A stretch of 64,000 nt of DNA from Polaribacter sp. Hel1_85. Lineage in GTDB: Bacteria > Bacteroidota > Bacteroidia > Flavobacteriales > Flavobacteriaceae. Shown here in pieces: positions 1-9,928 of the stretch. Under the pieces are notes generated by a model that did not search any database, was not told the origin of the DNA, and worked only from the letters and a program-made list of their open reading frames with translations. The translations under genes were made by a program, and so were the position numbers. The stretch's first letter is position 1. Every line of letters starts with the position of its first letter. The stretch covers positions 5,001-69,000 of the forward strand of contig NZ_JPDS01000002.1 in assembly GCF_000766795.1 (NCBI RefSeq). The letters are read 5' to 3'.

Positions 1-150
1 GCTATTCCTCTGTAAAAGGTAGGTTCTATACGCGTTACGCACCCGTGCGCCGGTCGTCATCTGGTGCAAGCACCAATGTTACCCCTCGACTTGCATGTGT
101 TAAGCCTGCCGCTAGCGTTCATCCTGAGCCAGGATCAAACTCTTCATTGT
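1..150 (-). rRNA. rrs: 16S ribosomal RNA, 5' end only (partial)
   Basis: Read on the minus strand, this is the start of a bacterial 16S rRNA. It carries the conserved AGAGTTTGATCCTGGCTCAG block at about 124-143, followed by the GAACGCTAGCGGCAGGC region and the V1 loop. The mature 5' end is placed near 150 by comparison with the E. coli start, so it is approximate. The gene continues beyond the left edge of the window. The V1 sequence is of flavobacterial type. Three promoters upstream (at 399-687) read into it. Confidence 0.97.
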
Positions 151-398
151 ATATTTTAAATATGTTGAATGAATAAGTTTCAAAAGAATTTACATTAATA
201 ATTTAATGTGGTTATTCTACTCTTTGTTTACGCTGTCAATTTCAATATTTTCAATGAACTTTTAGGTATCGCACTCATGCTATTAAACAATCGATATAAA
301 CCCTAATTTGTAGAAACACTAGAATCGAACTAGTTGGTTTTAATCTAAAAACCTTTCCAAAATCTCTCTGAACTTTTTACTGTATTTCTTAGCGGCTG

Positions 399-428
399 CA
401 AACATACAAACTATTTCTATTCTAACAA
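399..428 (-). promoter_or_regulatory. rrn promoter P1 (nearest to 16S)
   Basis: On the minus strand there is a TATGTTTG -7 box (399-406) and a TTG at 426-428, separated by 19 bp. This matches the Bacteroidetes primary-sigma consensus. Transcription would start near 393 and run into the 16S gene. The start region after the box reads CAGCCGCTAAG. Confidence 0.7.
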
Positions 429-502
429 GAAAAAATTTGATTTATTTTTATTTTTTTTAACCCCTATAAAAAACCTGAACTTTTGCCGAATTTTTCGGAC
501 TG

Positions 503-534
503 CAAACATACAACTCTTTCACCTAACTAACCAA
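503..534 (-). promoter_or_regulatory. rrn promoter P2
   Basis: On the minus strand there is a TATGTTTG -7 box (503-510) and a TTG at 532-534, with a 21-bp spacer. The sequence right after the -7 box (CAGTCCG) resembles that of P1, as expected for duplicated rRNA promoters. Confidence 0.65.
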
Positions 535-657
535 ATAAAAATGAAAATTATTTCTAATAAAATTTGACAAAATTTATCTGAAAAAAATCTCGCTTTACAA
601 AGCAATACAACCCCTCAATGAACATAACCAACATACTCAATTTTCTGTTAGCGGGTG

Positions 658-687
658 CAAATATACACCTCCTTTTTAATCTCACAA
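658..687 (-). promoter_or_regulatory. rrn promoter P3 (farthest upstream)
   Basis: On the minus strand there is a TATATTTG -7 box (658-665) and a TTG at 685-687, with a 19-bp spacer. The downstream CACCCGCTAACAG resembles the P1 start region. Together with P1 and P2 it gives three tandem promoters for the rRNA operon. Confidence 0.65.
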
Positions 688-1205
688 CTATTACAATGAA
701 ATAATTTTAAAATTATTTAACCCTAACCCCTAAAAAACTTGTAATAAGATACTTAAATGCCAATGTTTTTTTTTGAATAAAATTGTGTAATTTATACTAA
801 AGCAATAACAATGTATTTGACTACGCTTTTTTATAAATAGAATTACGGATATTTCTATTGCTTTTTTTGAAATAGAAGTTACAAAAGTGCCTCTATAAAT
901 ATGAAAAATTCTAAAAAAATATAAATACAGCTGGCAAAAAAGTCGTGTTAGGGATTGAAACGGCATCCTTTTTATGGTAAAAAATTGAATTCTTTAATAA
1001 AGTAAATGGTATTAAGATGAGAATAAACCACACTATAATCTATTAACCATAAAAAGATATAGTAGAAAGCCCGACCTTTTTTTTGAAATAACATTATTTA
1101 ATTATGAATACCTTATTATATAATGAAATCCTGAAATGAATACTGAACTAAAAAAAGAAACACACAAAGAAAGAATCATCAAAACTTAATAAGTACATAT
1201 ATATA
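688..1205. other. Intergenic region between rrn promoters and thrS
   Basis: About 500 bp of AT-rich sequence without a convincing gene. The one longer open frame, on the minus strand at 730-966, has low-complexity composition and no family resemblance, and lies directly upstream of the rRNA promoters. I see no tRNA, riboswitch or terminator here. Confidence 0.6.
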
Positions 1206-1236
1206 TTGTGTGAAAAATTGTTTTCTAATATCTTTG
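1206..1236 (+). promoter_or_regulatory. thrS operon promoter
   Basis: TTG at 1206-1208, a 20-bp spacer and TATCTTTG at 1229-1236 fit the Bacteroidetes -33/-7 consensus. The predicted transcript start is about 15-20 bp before the thrS ATG, giving a very short leader. No T-box-like leader is present. Confidence 0.65.
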
Positions 1237-1259
1237 CATCCTTAAATAGGATACATTAA

Positions 1260-3200
1260 ATGATTAAAATTACTTTACCTGACGGAACTATTAAGGAGTT
1301 TGCTGTAAACAGCACTCCAATGGATGTTGCAAAAAGCATTAGTGAAGGGTTTGCTAGAAACGTAATATCTGCAAATTTTAACGATACAACAGTTGAAACC
1401 TCTACTCCTTTAACCACAGATGGTTCTTTAATATTATATACATTTAATGATGATGGAGGAAAGAAAGCTTTCTGGCATTCTTCTGCTCATGTTTTAGCAG
1501 AAGCAATTTTAAGTTTTCATCCAAAAGCTAAGTTAACTATTGGACCTGCTATTGAAAATGGTTTTTATTATGATATAGATTTAGGTGATGACGTTATTTC
1601 TGATAAGGACTTTAAGCAAATAGAAAATAAGTTTTTAGAGATTGCTCGTGGAAAGCATGAGTTTTCTTTACGTTCTGTTTCTAAAGCAGATGCTTTGTCA
1701 TTATATAAAGCCGAAAACAACGAATACAAAGTTGAGTTAATTGAAAACTTAACAGATGGAGATATTACTTTTTGTGATCATAGCAATTTTACTGATTTAT
1801 GTAGAGGAGGACACATTCCAAACACAGGAATCATAAAGGCAATCAAAATAATGAGTGTTGCTGGTGCTTATTGGCGTGGTGACGAGAAAAACAACCAACT
1901 AACTCGTGTTTATGGAATTAGTTTTCCGAAACAAAAAATGTTAACTGAATATTTAGCATTATTAGAAGAGGCTAAAAAACGTGATCACAGAAAACTTGGG
2001 AAAGAATTAGAACTTTTTACTTTTTCTCAAAAAGTTGGAGCTGGTTTACCTTTATGGCTTCCAAAAGGAGCTGCTTTACGTAATCGCTTACAAGACTTCT
2101 TAAAGGTTGCTCAGAAAAAAGCAGGTTATGAAGAAGTTATGACACCCCATATTGGGCAAAAAGATTTATATGTAACTTCTGGACATTATGCTAAATATGG
2201 TGAAGATAGTTTTCAACCGATAAAAACTCCTAAAATGGACGAAGAGTTTTTATTAAAACCTATGAACTGCCCACACCATTGTGAAGTTTACAATTTTAAA
2301 CCATACTCTTATAAAGATTTACCAAAGCGTTTCGCAGAATTTGGGACCGTTTATAGATATGAACAAAGTGGAGAATTACATGGATTAACTCGTGTTAGAG
2401 GTTTTACACAAGATGATGCTCATATTTTTTGTACTCCAGAACAATTAGATCAAGAATTTAAAGATGTTATAGATTTAGTTTTATATGTTTTTGGTTCTTT
2501 AGGTTTTGAAGATTTTACTGCTCAAGTATCTATTAGAGACAAAAGTAATCCAGATAAATATATAGGTGATGCTGAAACTTGGGAAATTGCTGAAAATGCA
2601 ATTATAAGTGCAGCAACTGATAAAGGTTTAGATTTTGTAATTGAAGAAGGTGAAGCTGCATTTTATGGACCTAAATTAGACTTTATGGTAAAGGATGCTT
2701 TAGGCAGAAGTTGGCAACTTGGAACCATACAAGTAGACTATAATTTACCTAAACGTTTCGATTTAACCTATAAAGGATCAGATAATCAGTTACACAGACC
2801 TGTTATGATTCATAGAGCTCCATTTGGTTCTATGGAACGCTTTATCGCAGTGTTACTAGAACATACAGGAGGAAATTTCCCTCTTTGGTTAACGCCAGAT
2901 CAAGTTATCTTATTGCCAATCAGTGATAAATATCAAAAATATTCAGAAAAAGTTTTAGAATCGTTAGAAAATTCCGAAATTCGCGCCCTCGTAGATAACC
3001 GAAGTGAGAAAACTGGTCGTAAGATTAGAGATGCAGAAGTTAGCAAAATACCATTTATGGTTATTGTTGGTGAAAAAGAAGAGCAAGATGGCACAGTTTC
3101 TGTTAGAAAACATGGTGAAGGAGATATTGGTACATTTACAATTGAAGAATTTATTTCTTTAATTAAAGCCGAAGAAAGTAAAACATTGAAGAAATTTTAA
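1260..3200 (+). CDS. thrS: Threonine--tRNA ligase
   Basis: Class II aminoacyl-tRNA synthetase that charges tRNA-Thr in the cytoplasm. At 646 residues it has the usual full length. Domains in order: TGS (about 1-62), the second editing domain containing the HSSAH motif (near 77), the catalytic core (about 240-540) and the anticodon-binding domain (about 545-640). Visible catalytic features are the likely zinc ligands Cys337, His388 and His518, motif 2 around RVRGFTQDD and motif 3 [12 protein letters not shown]. It is the first gene of thrS-infC-rpmI-rplT, a conserved translation cluster. The start at 1260 directly follows a good promoter and begins with the typical MIKITLPDG. Nothing is unusual. 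Confidence 0.97.
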   Translation: MIKITLPDGTIKEFAVNSTPMDVAKSISEGFARNVISANFNDTTVETSTPLTTDGSLILYTFNDDGGKKAFWHSSAHVLAEAILSFHPKAKLTIGPAIENGFYYDIDLGDDVISDKDFKQIENKFLEIARGKHEFSLRSVSKADALSLYKAENNEYKVELIENLTDGDITFCDHSNFTDLCRGGHIPNTGIIKAIKIMSVAGAYWRGDEKNNQLTRVYGISFPKQKMLTEYLALLEEAKKRDHRKLGKELELFTFSQKVGAGLPLWLPKGAALRNRLQDFLKVAQKKAGYEEVMTPHIGQKDLYVTSGHYAKYGEDSFQPIKTPKMDEEFLLKPMNCPHHCEVYNFKPYSYKDLPKRFAEFGTVYRYEQSGELHGLTRVRGFTQDDAHIFCTPEQLDQEFKDVIDLVLYVFGSLGFEDFTAQVSIRDKSNPDKYIGDAETWEIAENAIISAATDKGLDFVIEEGEAAFYGPKLDFMVKDALGRSWQLGTIQVDYNLPKRFDLTYKGSDNQLHRPVMIHRAPFGSMERFIAVLLEHTGGNFPLWLTPDQVILLPISDKYQKYSEKVLESLENSEIRALVDNRSEKTGRKIRDAEVSKIPFMVIVGEKEEQDGTVSVRKHGEGDIGTFTIEEFISLIKAEESKTLKKF

Positions 3201-3278
3201 TTAATTTTGAATTTCAGTAAAAAACAAAAAGGTTGGAAAACAACCATAAGTTAAACTTAAAATTTATAAGTCATAGCA

Positions 3279-3833
3279 ATTCGTAGAAGCAGGTCGAGAA
3301 GACCGTTAAGAGTAATCAAAGAAGATCAACATAGGATTAATGAAAAAATAAAATATGTTGACGAAGTTCGTCTTGTGGGCGAGAATATCGAAGTTGGTGT
3401 ATATCCTTTAGCAAAAGCTAAAGAATTAGCTAGAGAACAGGAATTAGATTTGGTTGAGATTTCACCAAAAGCAAAACCTCCTGTTTGTAAAATTATTGAT
3501 TACAAGAAATTCTTGTATGAGCAAAAGAAACGTGAAAAAGCCTTAAAGTCGAAAGCAACTAAGGTAACTATTAAAGAAATACGTTTTGGACCTCAAACTG
3601 ATGAGCATGATTATGAATTCAAAAAGAAGCATGCTATTAAGTTCTTACAAGAAGGAGCTAAATTAAAAGCATTTGTATTCTTTAAAGGACGTTCTATTAT
3701 TTTTAAGGAACAAGGACAGATTTTATTATTAAAATTAGCCCAAGAATTAGAAGAATATGGTAAAGTTGAGCAATTACCAAAATTAGAAGGTAAACGTATG
3801 ATTATGTTTATTGCTCCTAAAAAAGTAAAATAA
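3279..3833 (+). CDS. infC: Translation initiation factor IF-3 (ATT start)
   Basis: IF-3 binds the 30S subunit, monitors start-codon choice and blocks premature 50S joining. A GTG at 3375 would give only 152 residues and cut off the conserved N-terminus. The same frame runs upstream through DQHRINEKI and an Arg-rich start to ATT at 3279, with a TAA at 3267-3269 closing the frame and no ATG, GTG or TTG in between. ATT is the classic autoregulatory start of infC in many bacteria, so I take 3279 (184 residues, normal family length). The N domain covers about 20-90 and the C domain about 100-184, joined by a Lys-rich helix. It sits between thrS and rpmI. Confidence 0.9.
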   Translation: MRRSRSRRPLRVIKEDQHRINEKIKYVDEVRLVGENIEVGVYPLAKAKELAREQELDLVEISPKAKPPVCKIIDYKKFLYEQKKREKALKSKATKVTIKEIRFGPQTDEHDYEFKKKHAIKFLQEGAKLKAFVFFKGRSIIFKEQGQILLLKLAQELEEYGKVEQLPKLEGKRMIMFIAPKKVK

Positions 3834-3957
3834 AAAGAGTTTTTAAAGTTTAAAAGTTCTTAAAGTTCTTAAAGTTTTGTGCATACTTAACTTTGTAACT
3901 TTAGAAACCTTCAACTTTATTACTAAAAATATTAAGCAAGTTAAAAACGAAGGAGAG

Positions 3958-4155
3958 ATGCCTAAAATGAAAACAAAATCTAGCGCCAAAAAACGATTTA
4001 AAGTTACTGGTACTGGAAAATTAAAAAGAAAGCACGCGTTTAAAAGTCACATCTTAACAAAGAAGTCTAAAAAACGTAAATTAAAGTTAACTCATGATGG
4101 TTTAGTACATAAATCTGATGAGTCTAACATTAAGCAACAATTAAACTTAAAATAA
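3958..4155 (+). CDS. rpmI: Large ribosomal subunit protein bL35
   Basis: Small, very basic 65-residue protein of the 50S subunit. It begins [14 protein letters not shown], the family's signature N-terminus. The ATG at 3958 is chosen over an upstream in-frame ATG at 3877 because the extra 27 residues do not belong to the family. It is preceded by AGGAG at 3951-3955, a Shine-Dalgarno-like sequence that is uncommon in this phylum. It lies in the conserved infC-rpmI-rplT order. Confidence 0.96.
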   Translation: MPKMKTKSSAKKRFKVTGTGKLKRKHAFKSHILTKKSKKRKLKLTHDGLVHKSDESNIKQQLNLK

Positions 4156-4248
4156 GTTTAATTAGGGAATTTAATTATTAACCATGGAGTTAGGCAAAAA
4201 TAAAAAGTATTCTTAAGTGAATCGCCTACTACAAAAAACATTGAAATT

Positions 4249-4593
4249 ATGCCAAGATCAGTAAATTCAGTAGCCTCAAGAAAAAGAAGAAAAAAAATCT
4301 TGAAGGCAGCAAAAGGTTACTTCGGACGTAGAAAAAACGTTTACACAGTAGCAAAAAATGCGGTTGAAAAAGGTATGCTTTATGCATATAGAGACCGTAA
4401 AAACAATAAGAGAAACTTCCGTTCTTTATGGATTGTGCGTATTAACGCTGCAGCTCGTTTACACGGAATGTCTTACTCTCAGTTTATGGGAAAAGTAAAA
4501 GCTAACAATATCGAATTAAACCGTAAGGTTTTAGCTGATTTAGCTGTAAACAACCCAGACGCTTTTAAGGCAGTTGTAGAGAAAATTAAATAA
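4249..4593 (+). CDS. rplT: Large ribosomal subunit protein bL20
   Basis: 114-residue RNA-binding protein needed early in 50S assembly. The start [16 protein letters not shown] and the conserved [21 protein letters not shown] block are diagnostic. It is the last gene of the translation cluster and is followed by a strong intrinsic terminator. In other bacteria L20 represses its own operon by binding leader RNA; no clear leader structure could be identified here. Confidence 0.97.
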   Translation: MPRSVNSVASRKRRKKILKAAKGYFGRRKNVYTVAKNAVEKGMLYAYRDRKNNKRNFRSLWIVRINAAARLHGMSYSQFMGKVKANNIELNRKVLADLAVNNPDAFKAVVEKIK

Positions 4594-4616
4594 TATAATA
4601 ATACTTGCTTATATTT

Positions 4617-4649
4617 AAAAACCCAAACATTTTTGTTTGGGTTTTTTTT
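4617..4649 (+). terminator. Intrinsic terminator after rplT
   Basis: Hairpin AAACCCAAACA / TGTTTGGGTTT with a short loop, followed by a run of eight T residues. It closes the thrS-infC-rpmI-rplT transcript. Confidence 0.9.
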
Positions 4650-4678
4650 ATAAATTTACATTACATAAATTCTCTATA

Positions 4679-5260
4679 ATGAAACCATATTTAATTACAC
4701 TATTACTATCTCTTTCTATTACATTCTCTTTTTCTCAAGAGACTACAAACAAAATAAATTCTTTAGAAACTCAGTTTGATGACATCTACAGAACTTCTAC
4801 ATCGTATCAAGTATACAAGGTTATAAGTAAAGAACGTTATCAAAAATTAAAACTAAATGTTTTAGATTCTCTAAACTCTTCAAAAAAAATAATTTCTGAA
4901 AAAGAAATTCTTTTAAAAAAAGAAGAGAATAATATTGAGGAAACTAAAAATCTATTAGCAAAAACAAAGCTTGAATTAGACACCGCAAAAAAGAAAGAGA
5001 ATTCAATTTCTTTATTAGGCATAGAATTAAGTAAAACTACATATAATCTTCTATTATGGAGTGTTATTGTTTTATTACTGTTAGGTTTATCTTACTTTGT
5101 TTTCAAATTTTTTAGAAGCAATGTTTTAACTAAACAAGCTCTAAATAATTTAATAGATGTAGAGCAAGAATTTGAACAGCACAGAAAAAAATCTTTAGAA
5201 AGAGAACAAAAATTACGAAGACAACTTCAAGACGAGATTAATAAACAAAGAAATAGTTAA
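4679..5260 (+). CDS. Membrane-anchored coiled-coil protein of unknown function
   Basis: 193 residues. The frame opens at 4637 inside the rplT terminator, so the ATG at 4679 (MKPYLITLLL) is preferred; it gives a clean signal peptide ending SFS/Q near residue 20. A Lys/Glu-rich coiled coil at about 50-110 is followed by one transmembrane helix at about 122-145 and a second charged coiled coil to the end. A protein of this layout often follows rplT in flavobacteria. No catalytic motif is visible, and I do not assign a function. The topology suggests an inner-membrane protein with a periplasmic coiled coil and a cytoplasmic tail. Confidence 0.8.
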   Translation: MKPYLITLLLSLSITFSFSQETTNKINSLETQFDDIYRTSTSYQVYKVISKERYQKLKLNVLDSLNSSKKIISEKEILLKKEENNIEETKNLLAKTKLELDTAKKKENSISLLGIELSKTTYNLLLWSVIVLLLLGLSYFVFKFFRSNVLTKQALNNLIDVEQEFEQHRKKSLEREQKLRRQLQDEINKQRNS

Positions 5261-5469
5261 TTTCTGTTTATAATAGGTTAATATATTAAGCAAATATTTT
5301 AAATTCTAATGATAATTTTACAAAAAAATACTAGATAACAACTTATTATTATGAGTATCGTAATAATAATGATTGTTAAATAAATGGGCTATCTTTTATA
5401 GCACATTCAATTGTATTTTCTTATCTTATGATTCTTAAAACAACTAACAAACTTAATTACTAAAATTTT

Positions 5470-6675
5470 ATGAAAGCCCTTTTTTATACTAGAGAATTTC
5501 CTCCTTATGTATACGGTGGTGCAGGTGTTCATGTAGAATATCTAGCAGCAGAATTAGCAAAACTTATGAAGGTTGAAGTTAGATGCTTTGGAGACCAAAA
5601 TGATTCTGAAAATAATCCAACTGTAAAAGGATTTCCTTATGAAAATCCTATTTTTGATAATTCTGACGATAAACTTAAAGCCATTTTTAAAACTTTAAGC
5701 ACAGGATTACATATGAATGCTGATCCTATTGATGCAGATGTTATTCATTGTCATACTTGGTATTCTCATTTTGCAGGTATTGTGGCAAAACTTTGTTATG
5801 GAATTCCTTTAGTAATTACTACACATTCTTTAGAACCCTTAAGGCCATGGAAAAGAGAACAATTAGGTCGTGGTTACGATGCTTCTTCTTGGATAGAAAA
5901 AACTGCTATTGAAATGGCAGATGCTCTAATTGCCGTTTCTGAAGAAACAAAAGAAGATGTACTAAAACATTTTAATGTTGATGAAAGTAAAATAAAGGTT
6001 ATTTACAATGGTATAAACTTACAGCAATATATGACTACATCAGAAACATCTACCTTAGATGAATATGGTGTAGACAAAAATAAACCTTATGTGCTTTTTG
6101 TTGGAAGAATTACTAGACAGAAAGGAATTATACATTTAGTAAATGCAATAAAATATATAGATCCAGAGACGCAAGTAGTTCTTTGTGCTGGTGCCCCAGA
6201 TACTCCAGAAATTGGTAAAGAAATGGAAGATGCTGTTAACGAAGTTAAAAAAACTCGTAAAAATGTAATCTGGATTGATAAAATGGTCACAAAGGAAGAA
6301 ATTATTCAGTTATACTCTCATGCAGATGTATTCTGTTGTCCATCTATTTATGAACCTTTTGGCATTATAAACATAGAAGCAATGGCTTGTAACACAGCTG
6401 TTGTTGCTAGTGCTGTTGGAGGAATAAAAGAAGTCGTTGTTCATGGAGAAACAGGCCTTTTAATTCCGGTAGAACAGCAAAACGCTGCTCCGTTTGAGCC
6501 AATAAATCCAGATAAATTTGCAAAAGATTTAGCAGAAGGAGTGAATAAAGTAATAAATAATCCAGAATTAAGAGACTCAATGGCTACAAAAGGTCGTAAA
6601 AGAGTAGAAGAATATTTTGATTGGATTTCAATAGCAAAACAAGTAGAAGAATTATATAAATCAATAAAAAACTAA
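5470..6675 (+). CDS. glgA: GT4 glycogen synthase / alpha-maltose-1-phosphate synthase
   Basis: 401-residue glycosyltransferase using ADP-glucose. The N-terminus (TREFPPYVYGGAGVHVEYL) strongly resembles the actinobacterial GlgA/GlgM family (M. tuberculosis Rv1212c), which makes maltose-1-phosphate from ADP-glucose and glucose-1-phosphate. It is shorter than classical GT5 GlgA (about 475 residues). A GT-B fold is indicated by the glycine-rich N-terminal loop, the central VGRITRQKG nucleotide-binding segment (about 210-220) and the PSIYEPFGIINIEAMA donor-site motif (about 295-310). It starts the cluster glgA-glgC-glgE-mak-glgB, with 4 bp to glgC. The presence of glgE and mak makes the GlgM role more likely than plain chain elongation; this is an inference. 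Confidence 0.88.
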   Translation: MKALFYTREFPPYVYGGAGVHVEYLAAELAKLMKVEVRCFGDQNDSENNPTVKGFPYENPIFDNSDDKLKAIFKTLSTGLHMNADPIDADVIHCHTWYSHFAGIVAKLCYGIPLVITTHSLEPLRPWKREQLGRGYDASSWIEKTAIEMADALIAVSEETKEDVLKHFNVDESKIKVIYNGINLQQYMTTSETSTLDEYGVDKNKPYVLFVGRITRQKGIIHLVNAIKYIDPETQVVLCAGAPDTPEIGKEMEDAVNEVKKTRKNVIWIDKMVTKEEIIQLYSHADVFCCPSIYEPFGIINIEAMACNTAVVASAVGGIKEVVVHGETGLLIPVEQQNAAPFEPINPDKFAKDLAEGVNKVINNPELRDSMATKGRKRVEEYFDWISIAKQVEELYKSIKN

Positions 6676-6679
6676 GGCA

Positions 6680-7945
6680 ATGATAAACGATAAAGTATTA
6701 GGTATTATATTAGGTGGAGGCCAAGGATCAAGATTATACCCATTAACTAAAGATAGATCTAAACCTGCAGTACCAATTGCTGGTAAATATAGATTGGTTG
6801 ATATTCCTATTTCTAATTGTATTAATTCTGATATTAAAAGAATGTATGTTTTAACTCAGTTTAATTCTGCTTCTTTAAATGCACATATTAAAAACACCTA
6901 TCACTTTAGTTTTTTTAGTTCTGCCTTTGTTGATGTATTGGCTGCTGAACAGACAATAAATAGTGACAAATGGTTTCAAGGAACTGCAGATGCTGTAAGA
7001 CAAAGTATGCATCACTTTCTAGCAAATGATTTTGAGTATGCTTTAATCCTTTCTGGTGATCAATTATATCAAATGGATTTTAATGATATGATTCAGAAAC
7101 ACGAAGAAAGTGGTGCTGAAATTTCTATTGCAACTTATCCTGTAAACGCAAAAGATGCTACCTCTTTTGGATTATTAAAAACAAATGAGGAAAACATTAT
7201 TACTTCTTTTATAGAAAAACCCGGAGCAGAATTGTTACCAAATTGGACTTCTGATGTAGGTGATGAAATGAAAGCTCAAAACAGAAATTACTTAGCTTCT
7301 ATGGGTATTTACATATTTAATAGAGATTTATTAATTAAGTTAATGGAAAACCCAGACACCAATGATTTTGGTGGAGAAATTATTCCTCAGGCCATTGGCA
7401 GTCATAAAACATTAAGTTATCAATACGAGGGTTATTGGGAAGATATTGGAAACATAGATTCTTTCTTTGAAGCTAATTTAGGATTAACTGACGATGTTCC
7501 TCAATTTAATTTATACGACAATAAAAGTATTTATACAAGACCTAGAATATTACCAACTTCTAAAATAGCTGGTTCTATTTTAAATAAAGCTGTTATTGGT
7601 GATGGATGTTTAATTCATGCAGAAAAAATAGAAAGATCTGTTATTGGAATTCGTTCTAGAATTGGAAAAAATTCTTTAATTTCTAACACCTATATGATGG
7701 GTAATGATTCTTACGAATCTTTAGAAGATGTTGCCAATAAAAATATAGATATTATGATGGGAATTGGAGACAGATGTTACATACATAACTGTATTGTAGA
7801 TAAAAACTGTAGAATTGGAGATGATGTAAGAATTAATGGAGGACCACATATTGAAGATATAGAAACAGATTCTTATATGGTAAAAGAAGGAATTGTAATA
7901 ATTAAAAAAGATGCTACAATACCTAAAGGAACCATTATAGGATAG
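6680..7945 (+). CDS. glgC: Glucose-1-phosphate adenylyltransferase
   Basis: Makes ADP-glucose from ATP and glucose-1-phosphate, the committed step of glycogen synthesis. At 421 residues it is full length. The nucleotide-binding signature GGGQGSRLYPLTKDRSKPA lies at about 12-30, the LSGDQLYQMD catalytic segment near 130, and the FIEKP and YWEDIG motifs follow. The C-terminal third shows the hexapeptide pattern of a left-handed beta-helix. It follows glgA by 4 bp and so is co-transcribed and probably translationally coupled. The product would feed the glycosyltransferase upstream. Confidence 0.96.
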   Translation: MINDKVLGIILGGGQGSRLYPLTKDRSKPAVPIAGKYRLVDIPISNCINSDIKRMYVLTQFNSASLNAHIKNTYHFSFFSSAFVDVLAAEQTINSDKWFQGTADAVRQSMHHFLANDFEYALILSGDQLYQMDFNDMIQKHEESGAEISIATYPVNAKDATSFGLLKTNEENIITSFIEKPGAELLPNWTSDVGDEMKAQNRNYLASMGIYIFNRDLLIKLMENPDTNDFGGEIIPQAIGSHKTLSYQYEGYWEDIGNIDSFFEANLGLTDDVPQFNLYDNKSIYTRPRILPTSKIAGSILNKAVIGDGCLIHAEKIERSVIGIRSRIGKNSLISNTYMMGNDSYESLEDVANKNIDIMMGIGDRCYIHNCIVDKNCRIGDDVRINGGPHIEDIETDSYMVKEGIVIIKKDATIPKGTIIG

Positions 7946-7988
7946 AACAGATTTTATTTTTCTCTTTTTTAAAAAAATCAACCAAATA

Positions 7989-9926
7989 ATGCAAAATCAA
8001 AGTAGAATTGTAGTAGAAAATATTGCTCCACAAATAAACCAAGGAACCATATTTATAAAACGTGTTGTAGATGAAATTGTAAATGTAACTGCAGATGTTT
8101 TAGTTGATGGACATGATGTTCTTCAAACTAGTATTTTATTCAAACATGAAAAAGATAAAAAATGGTCAGAGATTAGAATGTCTCCTACTTTTAATGATGA
8201 ATATACTGCTAGTTTTCAAACTAAAAAACAAGGATATTATTCTTATAAAGTTGAAGGTTGGGTAGATTATATCTTGAACTGGCAACATGGTTTACAACGA
8301 AAAATAGATGATTATCAACATGTAAACTCAGAATTATTAGAAGGTGCAGAATTAATATCTTCACTTACAGATAAAGTTTCTCCAGAAGAAAAAGATTATT
8401 TACTTCATTTAATTTTCATTTTTAAAAATAGTGAAACATACGCAGAAGCTATTAAAGAAGCAGTTTCTGAAAAAGCAACGAACTTATTCAAAAAATATCC
8501 TCAGAAATTTCTAACTGAAACTTCTCCAGAATATAAAGTTTATGTTGACAGAAAAAAAGCTAGATTTTCTACTTGGTACGAATTTTTTCCACGTTCTGCT
8601 TCAGAACAAGAAGGCAAACATGGTACCTTTAATGACTGTCATAGATTATTGCCAAGAGTTGCAAAAATGGGATTTGACACTTTGTACTTCCCTCCTGTTC
8701 ATCCAATTGGCGAAGTAAATAGAAAAGGTAAAAACAACACCACTGTTGCACAAGATGGAGATGTTGGTTCTACTTGGGGAATTGGTTCTAAACATGGAGG
8801 TCATAAAGACTTACATCCAGAATTAGGGTCTATTGAAGATTTTAAAAACTTAGTAGCTAAAGCAAAAGAGCTAGGAATTGAAGTTGCAATGGATTATGCT
8901 TTACAAGCAGCTCCAGATCATCCTTGGGTTACAGAACATCCAGATTGGTTTAAATGGAGACCCGATGGAACTGTTCAATATGCAGAAAATCCGCCAAAAA
9001 AATATCAAGATATTCTTCCAATTTATTGGGAAAGTAAAGACTTTAAAAATCTTTGGAAAGAATGTTTAGACACATTATTATATTGGATTGATTGTGGAAT
9101 TAATGTTTTTAGAGTTGATAATCCACACACAAAACCATACTATTTTTGGGGATGGATTATTGCTGAAGTAAAAAAACAACATCCAGATGTTTTATTTTTA
9201 GCAGAAGCTTTTACAAAGCCAAAAGTAATGCAACAATTAGCTAAACAAGGGTACACACAATCTTATACATATTTTACTTGGAGAGATTCTAAACATGAAT
9301 TGATTGAGTATGTCAACGATTTAACACAAACAGAACAAAGAGAGTACATGCGACCAAATTTCTGGCCAAACACACCAGATATTAATCCGTTTCATTTACA
9401 AGGTGCACCAGAAAGTAAATACATACAACGTTATGCTTTAGCTGCAACTTTAAGTTCTAGTATTGGTATTTATGGACCTGTTTTTGAACAAATGATTAGT
9501 GATCCTATTCCTGGAAAGGAAGAATATTATATGTCAGAAAAATTTCAACTTTGTCATTACGATTGGTTCAAGGAAAATAAAGTAACTACTTTAATTTCTA
9601 AAATAAATAACATCAGAAAAGAGAATGAATCATATCAACAAACAAATAACATTAAATTTATAGAAACTGGGAATGATCAAATTATTGCATTTTATAAATG
9701 GAATGATGATAGAACCAATGAAACCTTAACAGTTATAAGTTTAGACGCATATAATTCGCAATCTGGTTCTGTTCAATTACCTCTTCATGACTTAAATATA
9801 AATCATGGGCAAAAAATTGAAGTTGAAGACTTAGTAACAAGAAATTGTTACAATTGGTATAATGAATGGAATTATGTAGAATTACATGCAACATTACCTT
9901 TTCATATTTTTAAAATCAACAAATAA
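7989..9926 (+). CDS. glgE: Alpha-1,4-glucan:maltose-1-phosphate maltosyltransferase
   Basis: GH13_3 enzyme that transfers maltose from maltose-1-phosphate onto alpha-1,4-glucan. 645 residues, close to characterised GlgE (about 660-700). An N-terminal beta-sandwich (about 1-110) and a helical insertion precede the catalytic barrel (about 190-560). FRVDNPHTKPY carries the nucleophile Asp377, and LAEAFT carries the general acid Glu406. The family-specific VDNPHTKP sequence separates it from alpha-amylases and branching enzymes. No signal peptide, so it is cytoplasmic. It lies 43 bp after glgC and 2 bp before the maltokinase. Confidence 0.95.
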   Translation: MQNQSRIVVENIAPQINQGTIFIKRVVDEIVNVTADVLVDGHDVLQTSILFKHEKDKKWSEIRMSPTFNDEYTASFQTKKQGYYSYKVEGWVDYILNWQHGLQRKIDDYQHVNSELLEGAELISSLTDKVSPEEKDYLLHLIFIFKNSETYAEAIKEAVSEKATNLFKKYPQKFLTETSPEYKVYVDRKKARFSTWYEFFPRSASEQEGKHGTFNDCHRLLPRVAKMGFDTLYFPPVHPIGEVNRKGKNNTTVAQDGDVGSTWGIGSKHGGHKDLHPELGSIEDFKNLVAKAKELGIEVAMDYALQAAPDHPWVTEHPDWFKWRPDGTVQYAENPPKKYQDILPIYWESKDFKNLWKECLDTLLYWIDCGINVFRVDNPHTKPYYFWGWIIAEVKKQHPDVLFLAEAFTKPKVMQQLAKQGYTQSYTYFTWRDSKHELIEYVNDLTQTEQREYMRPNFWPNTPDINPFHLQGAPESKYIQRYALAATLSSSIGIYGPVFEQMISDPIPGKEEYYMSEKFQLCHYDWFKENKVTTLISKINNIRKENESYQQTNNIKFIETGNDQIIAFYKWNDDRTNETLTVISLDAYNSQSGSVQLPLHDLNINHGQKIEVEDLVTRNCYNWYNEWNYVELHATLPFHIFKINK

Positions 9927-9928
9927 TA

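Noticed and set aside
730..966. Open frame of 78 codons on the minus strand before thrS
   Set aside because: Low-complexity, Phe/Ile/Lys-rich translation of AT-rich DNA located just upstream of the rrn promoters; no family features.
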